A stretch of DNA of 64,000 nt, taken from Maribacter polysiphoniae (GTDB lineage Bacteria; Bacteroidota; Bacteroidia; Flavobacteriales; Flavobacteriaceae). How positions within the stretch are numbered: the first letter of the stretch is position 1; each line of letters starts with the position of its first letter. Positions 34,409 to 44,045 of this stretch are shown piece by piece. The notes below the pieces were generated by a model that was not told the origin of the DNA, searched no databases, and was given only the letters and a program-made list of their open reading frames with translations. The stretch lies in the NCBI RefSeq assembly GCF_003148665.1, contig NZ_QGGQ01000003.1:248001-312000 (forward strand). Reading direction: 5' to 3'. The position numbers and the translations under genes were made by a program.

Positions 34409-36673
34409 ATGGAAACCACAACTGTTTTGGAGCAAAAGGATAAAACTAAAACCAAGAAATCAGATATCAAAAAATCCTTTCCGGTCACGGGAATGACTTG
34501 TGCGGCCTGCGCATCAAGTGTTGAATCCATCCTGTCGCATACCGAAGGTGTCAACGGTGCCAGTGTTAATTTTGCCAGTAGTTCAGTACTCGTTGATTAT
34601 GATGAGACCGTTACGGAGGAAAAATTGCAAAACGCTTTGCGAGAAGTAGGTTATGACATTATCATCGATGCGGAAGACCCTTCAGAAGTACAACAAGAAC
34701 TCCAGCAAAAGCATTATCAAGATATAAAAAACCGTACTATCTGGTCAGCGATTCTGACCCTTCCCATATTTATTTTGGGAATGTTTTTTATGCATTGGGA
34801 ACCCGGAAAATGGATTTCGTTAGTATTGACTTTTCCTGTTTTATTTTGGTTCGGTCGTAGCTTTTTCATCAATGCTTTCAAGCAAGCTAAACACGGGAAG
34901 GCGAATATGGATACCTTGGTCGCCTTGAGTACCGGAATCGCTTTTCTCTTTAGTGTATTCAATACTTTTTTTCCTGAATTTTGGTTGAGTCGCGGTATCG
35001 AGCCTCACGTTTATTATGAAGCGGCTACCGTAATTATAAGCTTTATTTCCTTGGGGAAATTATTGGAAGAGAAGGCAAAATCCAACACTTCTTCGGCCAT
35101 CAAAAAATTGATGGGATTACAACCCAAAACCCTGAAGATTATTGAGAATGGGGAAGAAAAAGAAATTCCTATTTCGGCTGTGCAAGTGGGTCAAACCATT
35201 TTGGTGCGCCCAGGAGAAAAGATACCTGTAGATGGCGAAGTTTCCAAGGGAAGCTCGTATGTAGATGAAAGTATGATTACGGGAGAGCCTGTTCCCGTAG
35301 AAAAAACAAAGGATGAAAAAGTATTTGCCGGAACGGTAAATCAAAAAGGGAGCTTTCAATTTACCGCAGAAAAAGTTGGTGGTGAAACTTTGCTATCCCA
35401 AATCATAAAAATGGTTCAGGAAGCCCAGGGAAGCAAGGCACCCGTTCAAAAACTGGTCGATAAAATTGCTGGAATATTTGTTCCTATCGTTTTGGGTATA
35501 TCTATCATTACGTTCATTGTTTGGATGTCGGTAGGAGACGATAATGCATTTTCGCAGGCCTTATTGACCTCTGTAGCAGTATTGGTTATCGCTTGTCCCT
35601 GTGCATTGGGATTGGCTACACCTACGGCTATAATGGTGGGGATTGGCAAAGGTGCCGAGAACAATATCCTAATAAAAGATGCCGAAAGTTTAGAACTAGG
35701 ACATAAAGTGAATGCGGTCATTCTTGATAAAACGGGTACCATTACCGAAGGAAAACCATTAGTGACGGATATTCATTGGTCTGAGAATAATAAAGACACG
35801 AAGAAATACAAGCAAATTCTTTTAGCAATTGAAGCACAATCAGAACACCCTTTAGCGGAAGCGGTGGTCAACCACTTAAAAGATGAAAATATTGAAAAAG
35901 CTGAAATTGCTTCTTTTGAAAGTATTACAGGAAAAGGCGTTCAAGCTGAAATAAAGGACGGTTCACAATACTATGTTGGAAACCATAAATTAATGCTTGA
36001 GAATAATATTCAAATCGATGCTTCCTTAATGCAAACAGCAGAAAGTCTCGAAGAGCAAGCAAAGACGGTCATATTTTTTGGTAATGAAAAACAAATGCTC
36101 GCGATACTCGCCATTGCAGATAAAATTAAGGAAACTTCAAAGAAAGCCATAGCAACGCTTCAAGAAAGAGGCATCGAGGTCTATATGCTCACGGGCGATA
36201 ATAACAAGACCGCATCTGCGGTGGCACTAGAAATAGGGATAACCAACTATCAAGGAGAAGTAATGCCCTCGGACAAAGCAGCTTTTGTAGAAAAACTGCA
36301 AGCTGATGGAAAGATCGTAGCTATGGTTGGCGATGGCATCAACGATTCACACGCCTTGGCGCAAGCCAATGTGAGCATTGCAATGGGTAAAGGTTCTGAC
36401 ATCGCTATGGACGTGGCAAAGATGACCTTGATTACCTCAGATTTGCAATCCATCCCAAAAGCGTTGGAACTATCAAAAAAAACGGTCTTGGGCATCCGTC
36501 AGAACCTTTTTTGGGCATTCATATATAATATCATTGGAATACCTATCGCGGCAGGAGTTCTGTATCCCGTAAATGGGTTCTTATTGGACCCGATGATTGC
36601 AGGAGCAGCAATGGCATTCAGTAGCGTATCTGTAGTTGCAAATAGCTTAAGACTTAAACGAGCAAAACTTTAA
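34409..36673 (+). CDS. copA: Copper-exporting P1B-type ATPase
   Basis: 754 aa. One N-terminal HMA domain with GMTCAAC (Cys31, Cys34) is followed by eight helices. The membrane metal site CPC is at 396-398 in [15 protein letters not shown]. The phosphorylation motif DKTGTIT starts at Asp440, with SEHPLA and [13 protein letters not shown] for nucleotide binding and hydrolysis. The last helices carry YNIIGIP and [17 protein letters not shown], the Tyr-Asn and Met-x-x-Ser-Ser ligands that mark Cu(I) transporters (P1B-1). It moves Cu(I) out of the cytoplasm, taking it from the HMA chaperone encoded 17 bp downstream. Confidence 0.95.
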   Translation: METTTVLEQKDKTKTKKSDIKKSFPVTGMTCAACASSVESILSHTEGVNGASVNFASSSVLVDYDETVTEEKLQNALREVGYDIIIDAEDPSEVQQELQQKHYQDIKNRTIWSAILTLPIFILGMFFMHWEPGKWISLVLTFPVLFWFGRSFFINAFKQAKHGKANMDTLVALSTGIAFLFSVFNTFFPEFWLSRGIEPHVYYEAATVIISFISLGKLLEEKAKSNTSSAIKKLMGLQPKTLKIIENGEEKEIPISAVQVGQTILVRPGEKIPVDGEVSKGSSYVDESMITGEPVPVEKTKDEKVFAGTVNQKGSFQFTAEKVGGETLLSQIIKMVQEAQGSKAPVQKLVDKIAGIFVPIVLGISIITFIVWMSVGDDNAFSQALLTSVAVLVIACPCALGLATPTAIMVGIGKGAENNILIKDAESLELGHKVNAVILDKTGTITEGKPLVTDIHWSENNKDTKKYKQILLAIEAQSEHPLAEAVVNHLKDENIEKAEIASFESITGKGVQAEIKDGSQYYVGNHKLMLENNIQIDASLMQTAESLEEQAKTVIFFGNEKQMLAILAIADKIKETSKKAIATLQERGIEVYMLTGDNNKTASAVALEIGITNYQGEVMPSDKAAFVEKLQADGKIVAMVGDGINDSHALAQANVSIAMGKGSDIAMDVAKMTLITSDLQSIPKALELSKKTVLGIRQNLFWAFIYNIIGIPIAAGVLYPVNGFLLDPMIAGAAMAFSSVSVVANSLRLKRAKL

Positions 36674-36690
36674 TTATAAATTTAAATACG

Positions 36691-36903
36691 ATGGAAATTT
36701 TGAAATTTAAAACAAATATCAATTGTGGTGGTTGCGTCTCTAAAGTAACCCCCTTTTTGAACAAACAAGAAGGCGTTGAAAATTGGGAAGTGGATACCGC
36801 TAATCCTGATAAAATATTGACCATAGAAAGCGATGGTGCTTCCGAAGAAGATGTAAAAGCTACTTTGCAAAAAGTAGGATTTAAGGCCGAGTCCGTAGAG
36901 TAA
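36691..36903 (+). CDS. HMA copper chaperone, CopZ-like
   Basis: 70 aa, one HMA domain: MEILKFKTNINCGGCVSKVT with Cys12 and Cys15 (INCGGC rather than GMTC). It resembles the minus-strand chaperone at 5452 (also INCGGC) more than the one at 29420. Located 17 bp after copA, so it is the natural Cu(I) donor or acceptor for that ATPase. Confidence 0.88.
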   Translation: MEILKFKTNINCGGCVSKVTPFLNKQEGVENWEVDTANPDKILTIESDGASEEDVKATLQKVGFKAESVE

Positions 36904-36918
36904 TACCTTTAAATTATT

Positions 36919-37701
36919 ATGGGTTACGTTATCCTCTTAGGTGTCATTCTTCTTTTGGTTGTTCATTTTTATAAAAAAGCAAAACGACAAAAGGTGCAGC
37001 CTTTCCCAGAGCATTGGCATGGATTGTTGTTGGATAATGTACTCTACTATCGTAACCTTTCAAAGGAAAGGCAAGCAGCATTTCAGCAACGAATGATGCA
37101 ATTTTTAAGTGAAGTCTATATTGATGGGGTACAATTGGAATTGCATGAGCTCGACAAGATTTTAATTGCGGCGAGTGCTGTAATTCCTGTTTTTGGTTTT
37201 GAGGAATGGCACTATACCAATTTAAGCGGAATCCTATTGTATCCTGATAACTTCAATGAGGATATGCAATTTAGCAGCAAAGATAAGTCGCGTAATATCG
37301 GCGGAATTGTGGGGAATGGACGTTTTGAAAAGCAAATGATATTATCGAAGAAAGCCCTCTACCATGGCTTCAAGAACCAAAGCGATAAAAACAATACGGG
37401 CATACACGAATTTGTACATCTTATTGATAAATTGGATGATTTCACGGATGGAATCCCAGAAAGGTTGTTGGAGCATCAATATACCATCCCGTGGTTAAAG
37501 TTGATCCATACGGAAATGGAAGTTATCAATGCCAATAAATCAGATATCAGAAATTATGGTGGAACCAATGAAGCGGAGTTTTTTGCCGTAGCTGCCGAGT
37601 ACTTTTTTGAACGTCCCGATTTATTTAAGAGAAAACATCCAGAACTCTACAAAATGCTGGTGGAATGCTTTAGGCAGGAACCAGCACTTTTAAAAAAGTA
37701 A
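36919..37701 (+). CDS. mtfA: MtfA-like zinc-dependent peptidase (M90)
   Basis: 260 aa. A single N-terminal membrane helix (residues 3-18) is followed by the MtfA fold: LHELDKILIAASAVIPVFGF, then the zinc motif NTGIHEFVHLIDKLDD (HExxH with HEFVH) and a downstream YGGTNEAEFFAVAAEYFFER that gives the third ligand (Glu). MtfA in E. coli is a cytosolic peptidase that binds the Mlc regulator; the membrane-anchored version is common in Bacteroidota and its target is unknown. It is the last gene of the plus-strand cargo, 15 bp after the HMA gene. Confidence 0.85.
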   Translation: MGYVILLGVILLLVVHFYKKAKRQKVQPFPEHWHGLLLDNVLYYRNLSKERQAAFQQRMMQFLSEVYIDGVQLELHELDKILIAASAVIPVFGFEEWHYTNLSGILLYPDNFNEDMQFSSKDKSRNIGGIVGNGRFEKQMILSKKALYHGFKNQSDKNNTGIHEFVHLIDKLDDFTDGIPERLLEHQYTIPWLKLIHTEMEVINANKSDIRNYGGTNEAEFFAVAAEYFFERPDLFKRKHPELYKMLVECFRQEPALLKK

Positions 37702-37756
37702 CTACAAAAAATAGTATAGTTAAGGTCCACTAAAAAATAAGGTATGGATGCTGTAA

Positions 37757-38242
37757 ATGGCACGTATGATGTGCGTCATCACACAGACCATCAAGAGGAT
37801 AACCGGAAGGCAGAGTCCAGGCCCCGCCATCGATAGTGGCAATCCCGGCGGGCATTGGACACTCTTCCCAAGCATCAAGGAATATCAAACAAGAACGTCG
37901 AACTACGATGCCATGCCCTCTGGGCATGTAGCCACTTTTATGGCCACGATTACCGTCATTGCCAGTAACTATCCAGAAATCAAATGGATCAAGCCCGTGT
38001 GCTATACTTTAATGGGTATCATGGCCTTCGAAATGATGAGCAGTAAGGTGCATTGGGCCTCGGACTATCCCTTGGGTCTTTTTATCGGTTATGTAGTGGG
38101 CAAGGCGGCGGCCAACCGACGAATCAAAAAAATCGATACGAACGATGGTTTGGGCTGGAAAAAAACCGAAAGGGTAAAAACTGAATTTACTACGGTTCAA
38201 CTAGAAGGATACACAACTTTTGGGGTGCTATTTAGTTTTTGA
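37757..38242 (+). pseudogene. PAP2-family phosphatase, N-terminally truncated
   Basis: 161 codons. The three PAP2 motifs can be followed: IKRITGRQSPG (C1, with Ser where the second Arg is expected), DAMPSGHVATFMAT (C2) and SSKVHWASDYPLG (C3). A complete secreted PAP2 would have roughly 100 more N-terminal residues (signal peptide and first helices), and nothing in frame upstream supplies them. The piece starts only 55 bp after the MtfA gene. This looks like the remnant of a gene cut by an insertion or deletion at the boundary between the metal cargo and the transfer region. Confidence 0.65.
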
Positions 38243-38521
38243 AATTTGGCGAGCATTTTCATACTGCTCTCCCCCGTGCCTGCGGAAGTTGAAAACCCTC
38301 CACCTCCAATCCTGACCGAGCGGGCACGCTTCGCTGGCCCGCATTCGGTCGTCTTTCCGGCTACGGTTTTTAAACATCCTCGGCACCGCGCATAAAAGCA
38401 TGGAGGCGCAGAAAAAGCGCTCCATGCATTTATCTTGCCTACGCACAATTAATTTTGAAAATTCTTGTTTAAAATGTGTAATCCTTATTGATATATTTGT
38501 AATAACCCAAGGCCAATTCCC
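38243..38521. repeat. Hairpin-rich, GC-richer junction segment
   Basis: 279 bp with no convincing gene. It holds at least two imperfect dyads: ACCGAGCGGGC (38315-38325) against GCCCGCATTCGGT (38337-38349), and GCATGGAGGCGC (38398-38409) against GCGCTCCATGC (38417-38427). By eye it is richer in G and C than both neighbours. Short open frames on the minus strand here have odd amino-acid composition and are not credited. It lies exactly between a broken gene and the tra module, so it may be an old recombination or attachment region. Confidence 0.35.
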
Positions 38522-39007
38522 ATGAAACCAAATATTTTCATCATTCTTGCATTCCCGATGATGCTATTTTTTTCGTGCAATAGCGACGACGACAGTGTTA
38601 CGGAATCGGATAGGAGCCAAGCTTTGTTGGGACAATGGGAATATGAGTCGATTGATTCCAATACAGCCGTGGACATCAATGGCGACGGCACGGTCAATGT
38701 AGACCTGTTCAACACAAACGAAATACGCCAATGCTTAAAGGATAATCTCACTTTCTTCAGCTCTCGGGGAGCTGAAGAAAAAGGTGCTTTTTCCATTAAT
38801 GAGAACGGACTGTCCTGTGGGGAAGTACCCGCATTTCAAAATGTCGAGGACGATAGTTACGAACTAATTGACAACCGGATCATACGATTTGATAATCGTA
38901 ACGATTGGATTATCGTGGAGTTTAGCCAAAACCGATTGGTAGTCGACCAAGAGGATTTTCTGGATGATCAGGATGTAGTGATTACCTATTCTTTCAAGAG
39001 AAGCTAG
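38522..39007 (+). CDS. Lipocalin-like lipoprotein of unknown function
   Basis: 161 aa. The lipobox FFSC (Cys19) is followed by an acidic spacer and a compact beta-rich domain: LLGQWEYESIDSNTAVDING, then ENGLSCGEVPAFQNVEDDSY. The DINGDGTVNVD stretch looks like a calcium loop. Small flavobacterial lipoproteins with this shape are often called lipocalin-like. It is orphaned between the junction segment and the convergent TraQ-like gene (45 bp away). A 12-bp perfect inverted repeat (38752-38763 with 38769-38780) lies inside its coding sequence. Confidence 0.6.
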   Translation: MKPNIFIILAFPMMLFFSCNSDDDSVTESDRSQALLGQWEYESIDSNTAVDINGDGTVNVDLFNTNEIRQCLKDNLTFFSSRGAEEKGAFSINENGLSCGEVPAFQNVEDDSYELIDNRIIRFDNRNDWIIVEFSQNRLVVDQEDFLDDQDVVITYSFKRS

Positions 39008-39051
39008 TTTTAGTTATGTTTAGCTTACTGCATTAAAAGTGCTCTTGAGCC

Positions 39052-42000
39052 TCAAACTCTGACCACTCTCCCCGTCACTTTATCACTCCATTGGCCATTG
39101 GTATCCCTTACCCTGACCTCAAAGTCCTGATCAAGATATTTCAAACGGCTTTCTCGGGGTTCCTCTTCCAACATGAAATACCTATCCACTCCACTGCCCG
39201 TGGCTTCGTTGTAATTGAACAATCGGGTATCCCATCGGTTGGTACTCCGGTTGAATATCCTGATTTCTACCTGGTCCAAGGTAGCTCCGCCATAGGCCTC
39301 CGAACACCCGATATCAAAACAGGTATAGATCCTGACTTGATAATCGCAGCCGTTCAATCCACCACAACTGACATTGTGCTTTTCCCCTTTGACCAATGCC
39401 ATGGGCCTTCCTAAGGTGTCAACAAATGTGCTTCCGCTTTTGGAATGCCCCGTTGAGTTCTCCACCTCAAAATCAATGGTAAACGTATTTGAGGTTTCAG
39501 GATAGAAAGTAAGGTTGGTACTCCCATAGTTCAATGGAATTGTTTCCCCCTCATCATATCTATTTCCACCATAAAAGAAATAACCGACACGGTTTCCATT
39601 GAAAGAAAATGTCATTTGATAGGTCACGGCCGGATCATGAGTGCCAATGGCATTGGTAATGACTGTGATGTTAAAAGGTTCTTCTTCCAAGCGTTCCCCA
39701 GGGGCCTGACTAATGGTCAACTCGAACGGTTCTTCATATACTTCGTAGTTGATATTGACACTGGCCGTTTTCTCCACATCCGATGATGACCGCACCGTGA
39801 AAGTGATGTTATGGCTGCCCTCGGTCGTTCCGGCATACTTTCCCGCGAATGCCCCCACAGGTACATCAAAGCTTTCCCCAGCGGAGTAGCTAGTGCCCTC
39901 ATATTCAAAAGAACCATTGTTGCCGTTTGCCGAAAAATACATCTCGTAGGTATCTCCCCCGATTCCAATTTCGGAAATATTGAAGTTAACATCCACCTGT
40001 TCCCCCGTATAGGCCTGCTGCAAGGTGCCCGATGCGGTAAAGGTGTAATCCTTGGCCGCCACGTTTACCGTAATATCCACGGTTTTCTCCAATCCGGTAT
40101 CGTTTCGGACCGTGAAAGCCATTCGAACGGTACTTTCATTGGTACCTTCGAGCGTCCAGTTAAAGTTGCCCGTATTGACATTGTAACTGTTCCCGGGGCT
40201 TACCTCTATACCGTTGTTGTCCCTGATAAGCGCATTGCCGTTCATACTGAAACGCATGGTGTAATCCGAAGATCCGACACTTTCCGAAATATTAAAATTG
40301 AGGCCAGTGGTTTCCCCTACGGTTATGTCCGATTTTTGGGTGCCCCCGGTAAAGGTAAAATCGACCTGGTCAAAAGTGATGGTAGTGTTGGCCGTTCGCG
40401 TAACGTCCGATCCCGATTCGACACTGAGAACGATAGTATGCTGTCCGGGTTCCGATCCGGTATAGGAAATATTGTTGACCCCGGCACCCAAAGGAAATTG
40501 TTCCCCCGGACCGTAAGTTATACCATTAATGGACATCGACCCGTTTTGACTAGAGGAAAAGAAAGCCGTGTAACTGTCGTTCGCTCCGTCGGGAACTTCG
40601 TCGATATCCACAATCATACCCACCGGAATGTTGGAAAACTCAGTAGCCTTGGACGGGGTCATATTGACCGTAAAGTCGTTGTTGCCAACGACAACGGTAA
40701 CCTTATCTTCAAGAATCTGACCGTTGCTGTCACGAAGCAAAAAGGTTATTTCGTAGGTTCCTGCCTGGTCCCCAACGAAATCATACGCAAAGCTTCCCGG
40801 ACTTACCGAAAAATATTGGCTAGGGATTATTGGCGAATTTCCATTGTACAATTGTGCGCCGCCACCTGAAATAAAGTAATTCAGTTCATAGGAAACCCCA
40901 TCGTAATCCCCTTGTTCGATAAGGCTCAATGAAATCGTACCACGCTGGCCTACCAATACCTCGTTACTATTGGCCGAGGCATTGAATTCCAGTTCAAGGG
41001 GATTGGCATCCAGATCGATCTCCACAGGTCCGACCGCTTGCCCGTAATTGTCCGTAACGAGAAAATTGATGCGATGCGGGCCCAAGGTTTCCGGCGTATA
41101 AAACAATGGGAAATTACCCAAGTCGACCGGATAGTCAGTATTGTTCCGGATCGTATTTCCATTGACCCCAGTAACCCTTCCGTTTCCTTCTTCTAGGTCA
41201 TAGGTCAGGAAATAATCGATATTGGATGTGTTACCGTTCGATTTAATGTTGAAATTAAGCTGTGTCCGTTGGTTTACGAATACCTGGTTGCTTTCCGAAT
41301 TTCCACTAAACGTGAAGGGAATGTTGGCAATCTCGATCTCGACACTGTCCCTTTTCCTCTGGCCATTGCTGTCTCGTATATCAAAATAGATTTTGCGCTG
41401 CCCCAATTCATCGTCCTCAAAAGTATAGTTATAATTCCCGGGATCAATGCCGCGAAAAGTCCCGGGGTCCATGACCCCGCCATTCTGGTCCCGTACGGTT
41501 CCCGCGCCTTGGCTATCGGAAGAAAAGGAATGGCTAATATCATAGGTAACTTCGCTTTCCTCGTCCTGTGTCTGCAAATCGATATTGATTGCCAGGTTGG
41601 TGTCCAGCTCCACCTGTGAGGATGCCGCGGTTGCCCTGAACGTGAAATTAACATTTCCGACCGTCAGCAGCAACTCGTTCGTCAGGGATGCCCCATCGGG
41701 AGCCTTGGCAACCATGGTCAATTTGTGCTCGCCCAAGGTTTCTGGTAAGTAGCCAAATTCGGTAACGCCCTTGGGCAACTTAAAGGGGTTTCCAGCATCG
41801 TAGGTAACATCGTCCAAATGAAGCTTGCCCGAACCATCTTCCAGTTGGTAGGTGATCTCAAATTCCTCGGTCGATTCCCCATTCGGAGCTACCGTGTTCT
41901 TGTCCCGTAGCAAGGTTACATTTACGGGATTCCGACTATTGATAATGAAATCCTCGGTACCCTTTCCCAAGAGAAAGCTGAAACTGGCGTACTTGACATT

Positions 42001-42408
42001 GTAGGCCAACTCCAACTCCTTTTGCAATTGGTTTGAATCCCAGGCCAATACCTTGACTTTGTGAATACCCGTATCGATGGGCATATACCGGTAGGATAGG
42101 TCAAAGTCCTTGACCAAAATGGTGTCATTTTCGCGGATGGTATCGTTTTCCGTACCTAAATAATAGCCTTTTCCGTCAAGGATATTATATTTCATGAAAT
42201 AGGAAACGGTGGAGACCATCCGCTCTGGTTCCAAGCTGAAATCCGTTCTTGCAGTTTCAAATACAAAACCGTTTTCCTCGTTGTTACCATCAAAGGTAAA
42301 ATCAAAGGAATCCTGGACTATTCCTTCAAAGTCCTTGCTACAGGCAATTATAAATATCATGCATAGCGAACCTATGGCGACTATGCGTTGTGGGGTATTG
42401 AATTTCAT
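39052..42408 (-). CDS. traQ: Giant TraQ-like conjugal lipoprotein with nine Ig-type repeats
   Basis: 1118 aa. The lipobox FIIAC places Cys23 at the mature N-terminus. Nine repeats of about 105-112 residues begin near residues 35, 142, 254, 365, 472, 579, 684, 789 and 895. Each opens with F-x-F-x or a close variant (for example FTFSGNSESN, FTFTGGTQKS, YTFTASGTLQ) and ends with a strand like HTIVLSVESGSD. The last ~115 residues form a different domain with four Cys (1015, 1021, 1030, 1035). TraQ of CTnDOT-type elements (DUF3872) is a single Ig-like unit; this looks like a tandem expansion. As the last tra gene, an exposed adhesin or mating-channel role is likely (inference). Confidence 0.75.
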   Translation of the reverse strand: MKFNTPQRIVAIGSLCMIFIIACSKDFEGIVQDSFDFTFDGNNEENGFVFETARTDFSLEPERMVSTVSYFMKYNILDGKGYYLGTENDTIRENDTILVKDFDLSYRYMPIDTGIHKVKVLAWDSNQLQKELELAYNVKYASFSFLLGKGTEDFIINSRNPVNVTLLRDKNTVAPNGESTEEFEITYQLEDGSGKLHLDDVTYDAGNPFKLPKGVTEFGYLPETLGEHKLTMVAKAPDGASLTNELLLTVGNVNFTFRATAASSQVELDTNLAINIDLQTQDEESEVTYDISHSFSSDSQGAGTVRDQNGGVMDPGTFRGIDPGNYNYTFEDDELGQRKIYFDIRDSNGQRKRDSVEIEIANIPFTFSGNSESNQVFVNQRTQLNFNIKSNGNTSNIDYFLTYDLEEGNGRVTGVNGNTIRNNTDYPVDLGNFPLFYTPETLGPHRINFLVTDNYGQAVGPVEIDLDANPLELEFNASANSNEVLVGQRGTISLSLIEQGDYDGVSYELNYFISGGGAQLYNGNSPIIPSQYFSVSPGSFAYDFVGDQAGTYEITFLLRDSNGQILEDKVTVVVGNNDFTVNMTPSKATEFSNIPVGMIVDIDEVPDGANDSYTAFFSSSQNGSMSINGITYGPGEQFPLGAGVNNISYTGSEPGQHTIVLSVESGSDVTRTANTTITFDQVDFTFTGGTQKSDITVGETTGLNFNISESVGSSDYTMRFSMNGNALIRDNNGIEVSPGNSYNVNTGNFNWTLEGTNESTVRMAFTVRNDTGLEKTVDITVNVAAKDYTFTASGTLQQAYTGEQVDVNFNISEIGIGGDTYEMYFSANGNNGSFEYEGTSYSAGESFDVPVGAFAGKYAGTTEGSHNITFTVRSSSDVEKTASVNINYEVYEEPFELTISQAPGERLEEEPFNITVITNAIGTHDPAVTYQMTFSFNGNRVGYFFYGGNRYDEGETIPLNYGSTNLTFYPETSNTFTIDFEVENSTGHSKSGSTFVDTLGRPMALVKGEKHNVSCGGLNGCDYQVRIYTCFDIGCSEAYGGATLDQVEIRIFNRSTNRWDTRLFNYNEATGSGVDRYFMLEEEPRESRLKYLDQDFEVRVRDTNGQWSDKVTGRVVRV

Positions 42409-42419
42409 AACGTCGCTTT

Positions 42420-42971
42420 TTAAAACAAAAAATACCGTAGGCCGACGCCGACATACGGATAAAAATTTCCCACGTCCGAATTGACATGGTAGTATTCGTT
42501 GGCCTTGACCAATAGCGAAAAATCATTGCTCAAGCCTATTTCCATTTCAGCACCGAGATATAGGCCGTAAATAAATTGGCTTTTGCCATTGATAAGCGCA
42601 CCGGTGGGCAGTTCATTGCTCCCGTTGTTGATGACCTCGTATCCGAACAGCCCACCTCCACCGAGGAAGAGACTAAAATTTTTTCTTCGAGGGGCCATAA
42701 ATACACGATAATACAGCCCCGGCTGGATAGTGAAAATATTGTACGGAATATTTTGGGCACCCTTGTCCTCGGCAATTGCGGCCAAAACACTTATCTGAAA
42801 ATATTGGAACCGATTGGGATGAAAATTGAACGTTCCCATAATACCATAACCATCCTCGACATAGCCACCGCTCACGCCGACCGAAGAAGCAAGGTTGCCC
42901 CGCATTTGGCCTGAAACGGCTGAACCCGCAAGACAAAACAGTACCGTAATGAAAAATAACTTTGTTCTCAT
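42420..42971 (-). CDS. traO: Conjugal transfer protein TraO
   Basis: 183 aa with a signal peptide (1-21, ending AVSGQ). It is a beta-rich outer-membrane-type protein: GNLASSVGVSGGYVEDGYGI near the start and VGNFYPYVGVGLRYFLF at the end, ending in a C-terminal aromatic as barrels do. This matches TraO of CTnDOT-like elements. It is located between TraN and the TraQ-like gene, as in that gene order, with only 11 bp to the latter. Confidence 0.75.
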   Translation of the reverse strand: MRTKLFFITVLFCLAGSAVSGQMRGNLASSVGVSGGYVEDGYGIMGTFNFHPNRFQYFQISVLAAIAEDKGAQNIPYNIFTIQPGLYYRVFMAPRRKNFSLFLGGGGLFGYEVINNGSNELPTGALINGKSQFIYGLYLGAEMEIGLSNDFSLLVKANEYYHVNSDVGNFYPYVGVGLRYFLF

Positions 42972-43061
42972 CTATTTAAAATTTAGCCAACCAGTGATGA
43001 CAGTTTTTTTATTATATCTATTGGAGTTGGTCATTATCTTATAAATGCGCATTATGGCCTT

Positions 43062-44045
43062 TCATAATTTAAATCTTGATGGGTTATTGATGACAAGTTG
43101 GTCTATATCCAAGGATAGGTTTCGATTGCCCTTTTCCTCATCTAGATTCACCATGAGGGACTTTCTCCGGTCAAGGGTAAACTTATCGAAGACCACCATG
43201 AAATAGTTCTCGGAATTCCCCTCGACTTTTTTGGGAACTTTGTACCTGAACAAGGGTTTGTGTTCCGTCTTGACATTGCTCGAACTATTCTTGTAGTTGG
43301 TGGCGATGCTGAACTTTATAAAATTGACGTCATAGTCTATATGTTCCTTGTTCTCCAAGCGAAACTGTAGGTATATTTCGTTATTCTCATAGTACACGTT
43401 CTCCAGCCAGAGAAATACATCATCGTATTTGGAAAAATATCGGATGATCTTGCCCTTGTTGAACTGGTTGTAATAACATCTCCGCCGTATATATTCCATT
43501 CTATCCAAGACATACAATTCCTGGGTAAGCGGCAAGGGTTCCCCATCGATTTCCTTTTCGAGCTTAATCTCCAATTTTTCCCCAACTGTTTTGGTAGTTG
43601 CTAAAGTGTCCTTTATGTCAGGATGTGAGGCAAAGTCGGATTCATCCAATTCAGTAGCACTTTTTTTATGGGATAGCTCTACGAGGTTATCGACCATGTC
43701 GGTGGTTATGGTCCATCGCTTCTTGGCGGGGATGTCCACAAGTTGCAGGATAAAATCATAGGCACGACCGTCACGGGTATAAATGGTATAGTTCGTAAAA
43801 TCGGAGGTGTCGGGCGCCACATCGTTATAGATAAGCAAAACGATACGCTCTGAGGTTGCGGAAGCACTTTTCGTCGGGAAGGACTCCAAAAAATTCAGCT
43901 CCTTCCCATTGATGGAAAAATCATAAGGGGCGGGCAGTACCAGAATGGTCTTATAGTTCCTTGAAACCGGAATGGTGTCCATTTTCGCCATAACCGATAG
44001 GGAACCCGATAGCCCAATTATTGTAAGTACAGCTTTTATTTTCAT
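43062..44045 (-). CDS. traN: Conjugative transposon protein TraN (DUF4138)
   Basis: 327 aa with a signal peptide (1-20). DUF4138 features: YKTILVLPAPYDFSINGKEL near residue 33, SERIVLLIYNDVAPDTSDFT and the downstream RRRCYYNQFNKGKIIRYFSK. TraN is equivalent to VirB9/TraO-type outer-membrane core subunits in the mating channel. Its start overlaps the TraM stop (ATGA at 44042-44045), so the two are coupled. Confidence 0.8.
   Translation of the reverse strand: MKIKAVLTIIGLSGSLSVMAKMDTIPVSRNYKTILVLPAPYDFSINGKELNFLESFPTKSASATSERIVLLIYNDVAPDTSDFTNYTIYTRDGRAYDFILQLVDIPAKKRWTITTDMVDNLVELSHKKSATELDESDFASHPDIKDTLATTKTVGEKLEIKLEKEIDGEPLPLTQELYVLDRMEYIRRRCYYNQFNKGKIIRYFSKYDDVFLWLENVYYENNEIYLQFRLENKEHIDYDVNFIKFSIATNYKNSSSNVKTEHKPLFRYKVPKKVEGNSENYFMVVFDKFTLDRRKSLMVNLDEEKGNRNLSLDIDQLVINNPSRFKL

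Noticed and set aside
38197-38448. Minus-strand frames in the junction segment
   Set aside because: Cys/Arg/Gly-rich, no start context, and caused by the GC-rich dyads.
39811-40869. Long plus-strand open frame (352 codons) antisense to the TraQ-like gene
   Set aside because: It is the complement of repeated coding sequence; composition (Arg, His, Gly-rich) and lack of domains show a shadow frame.
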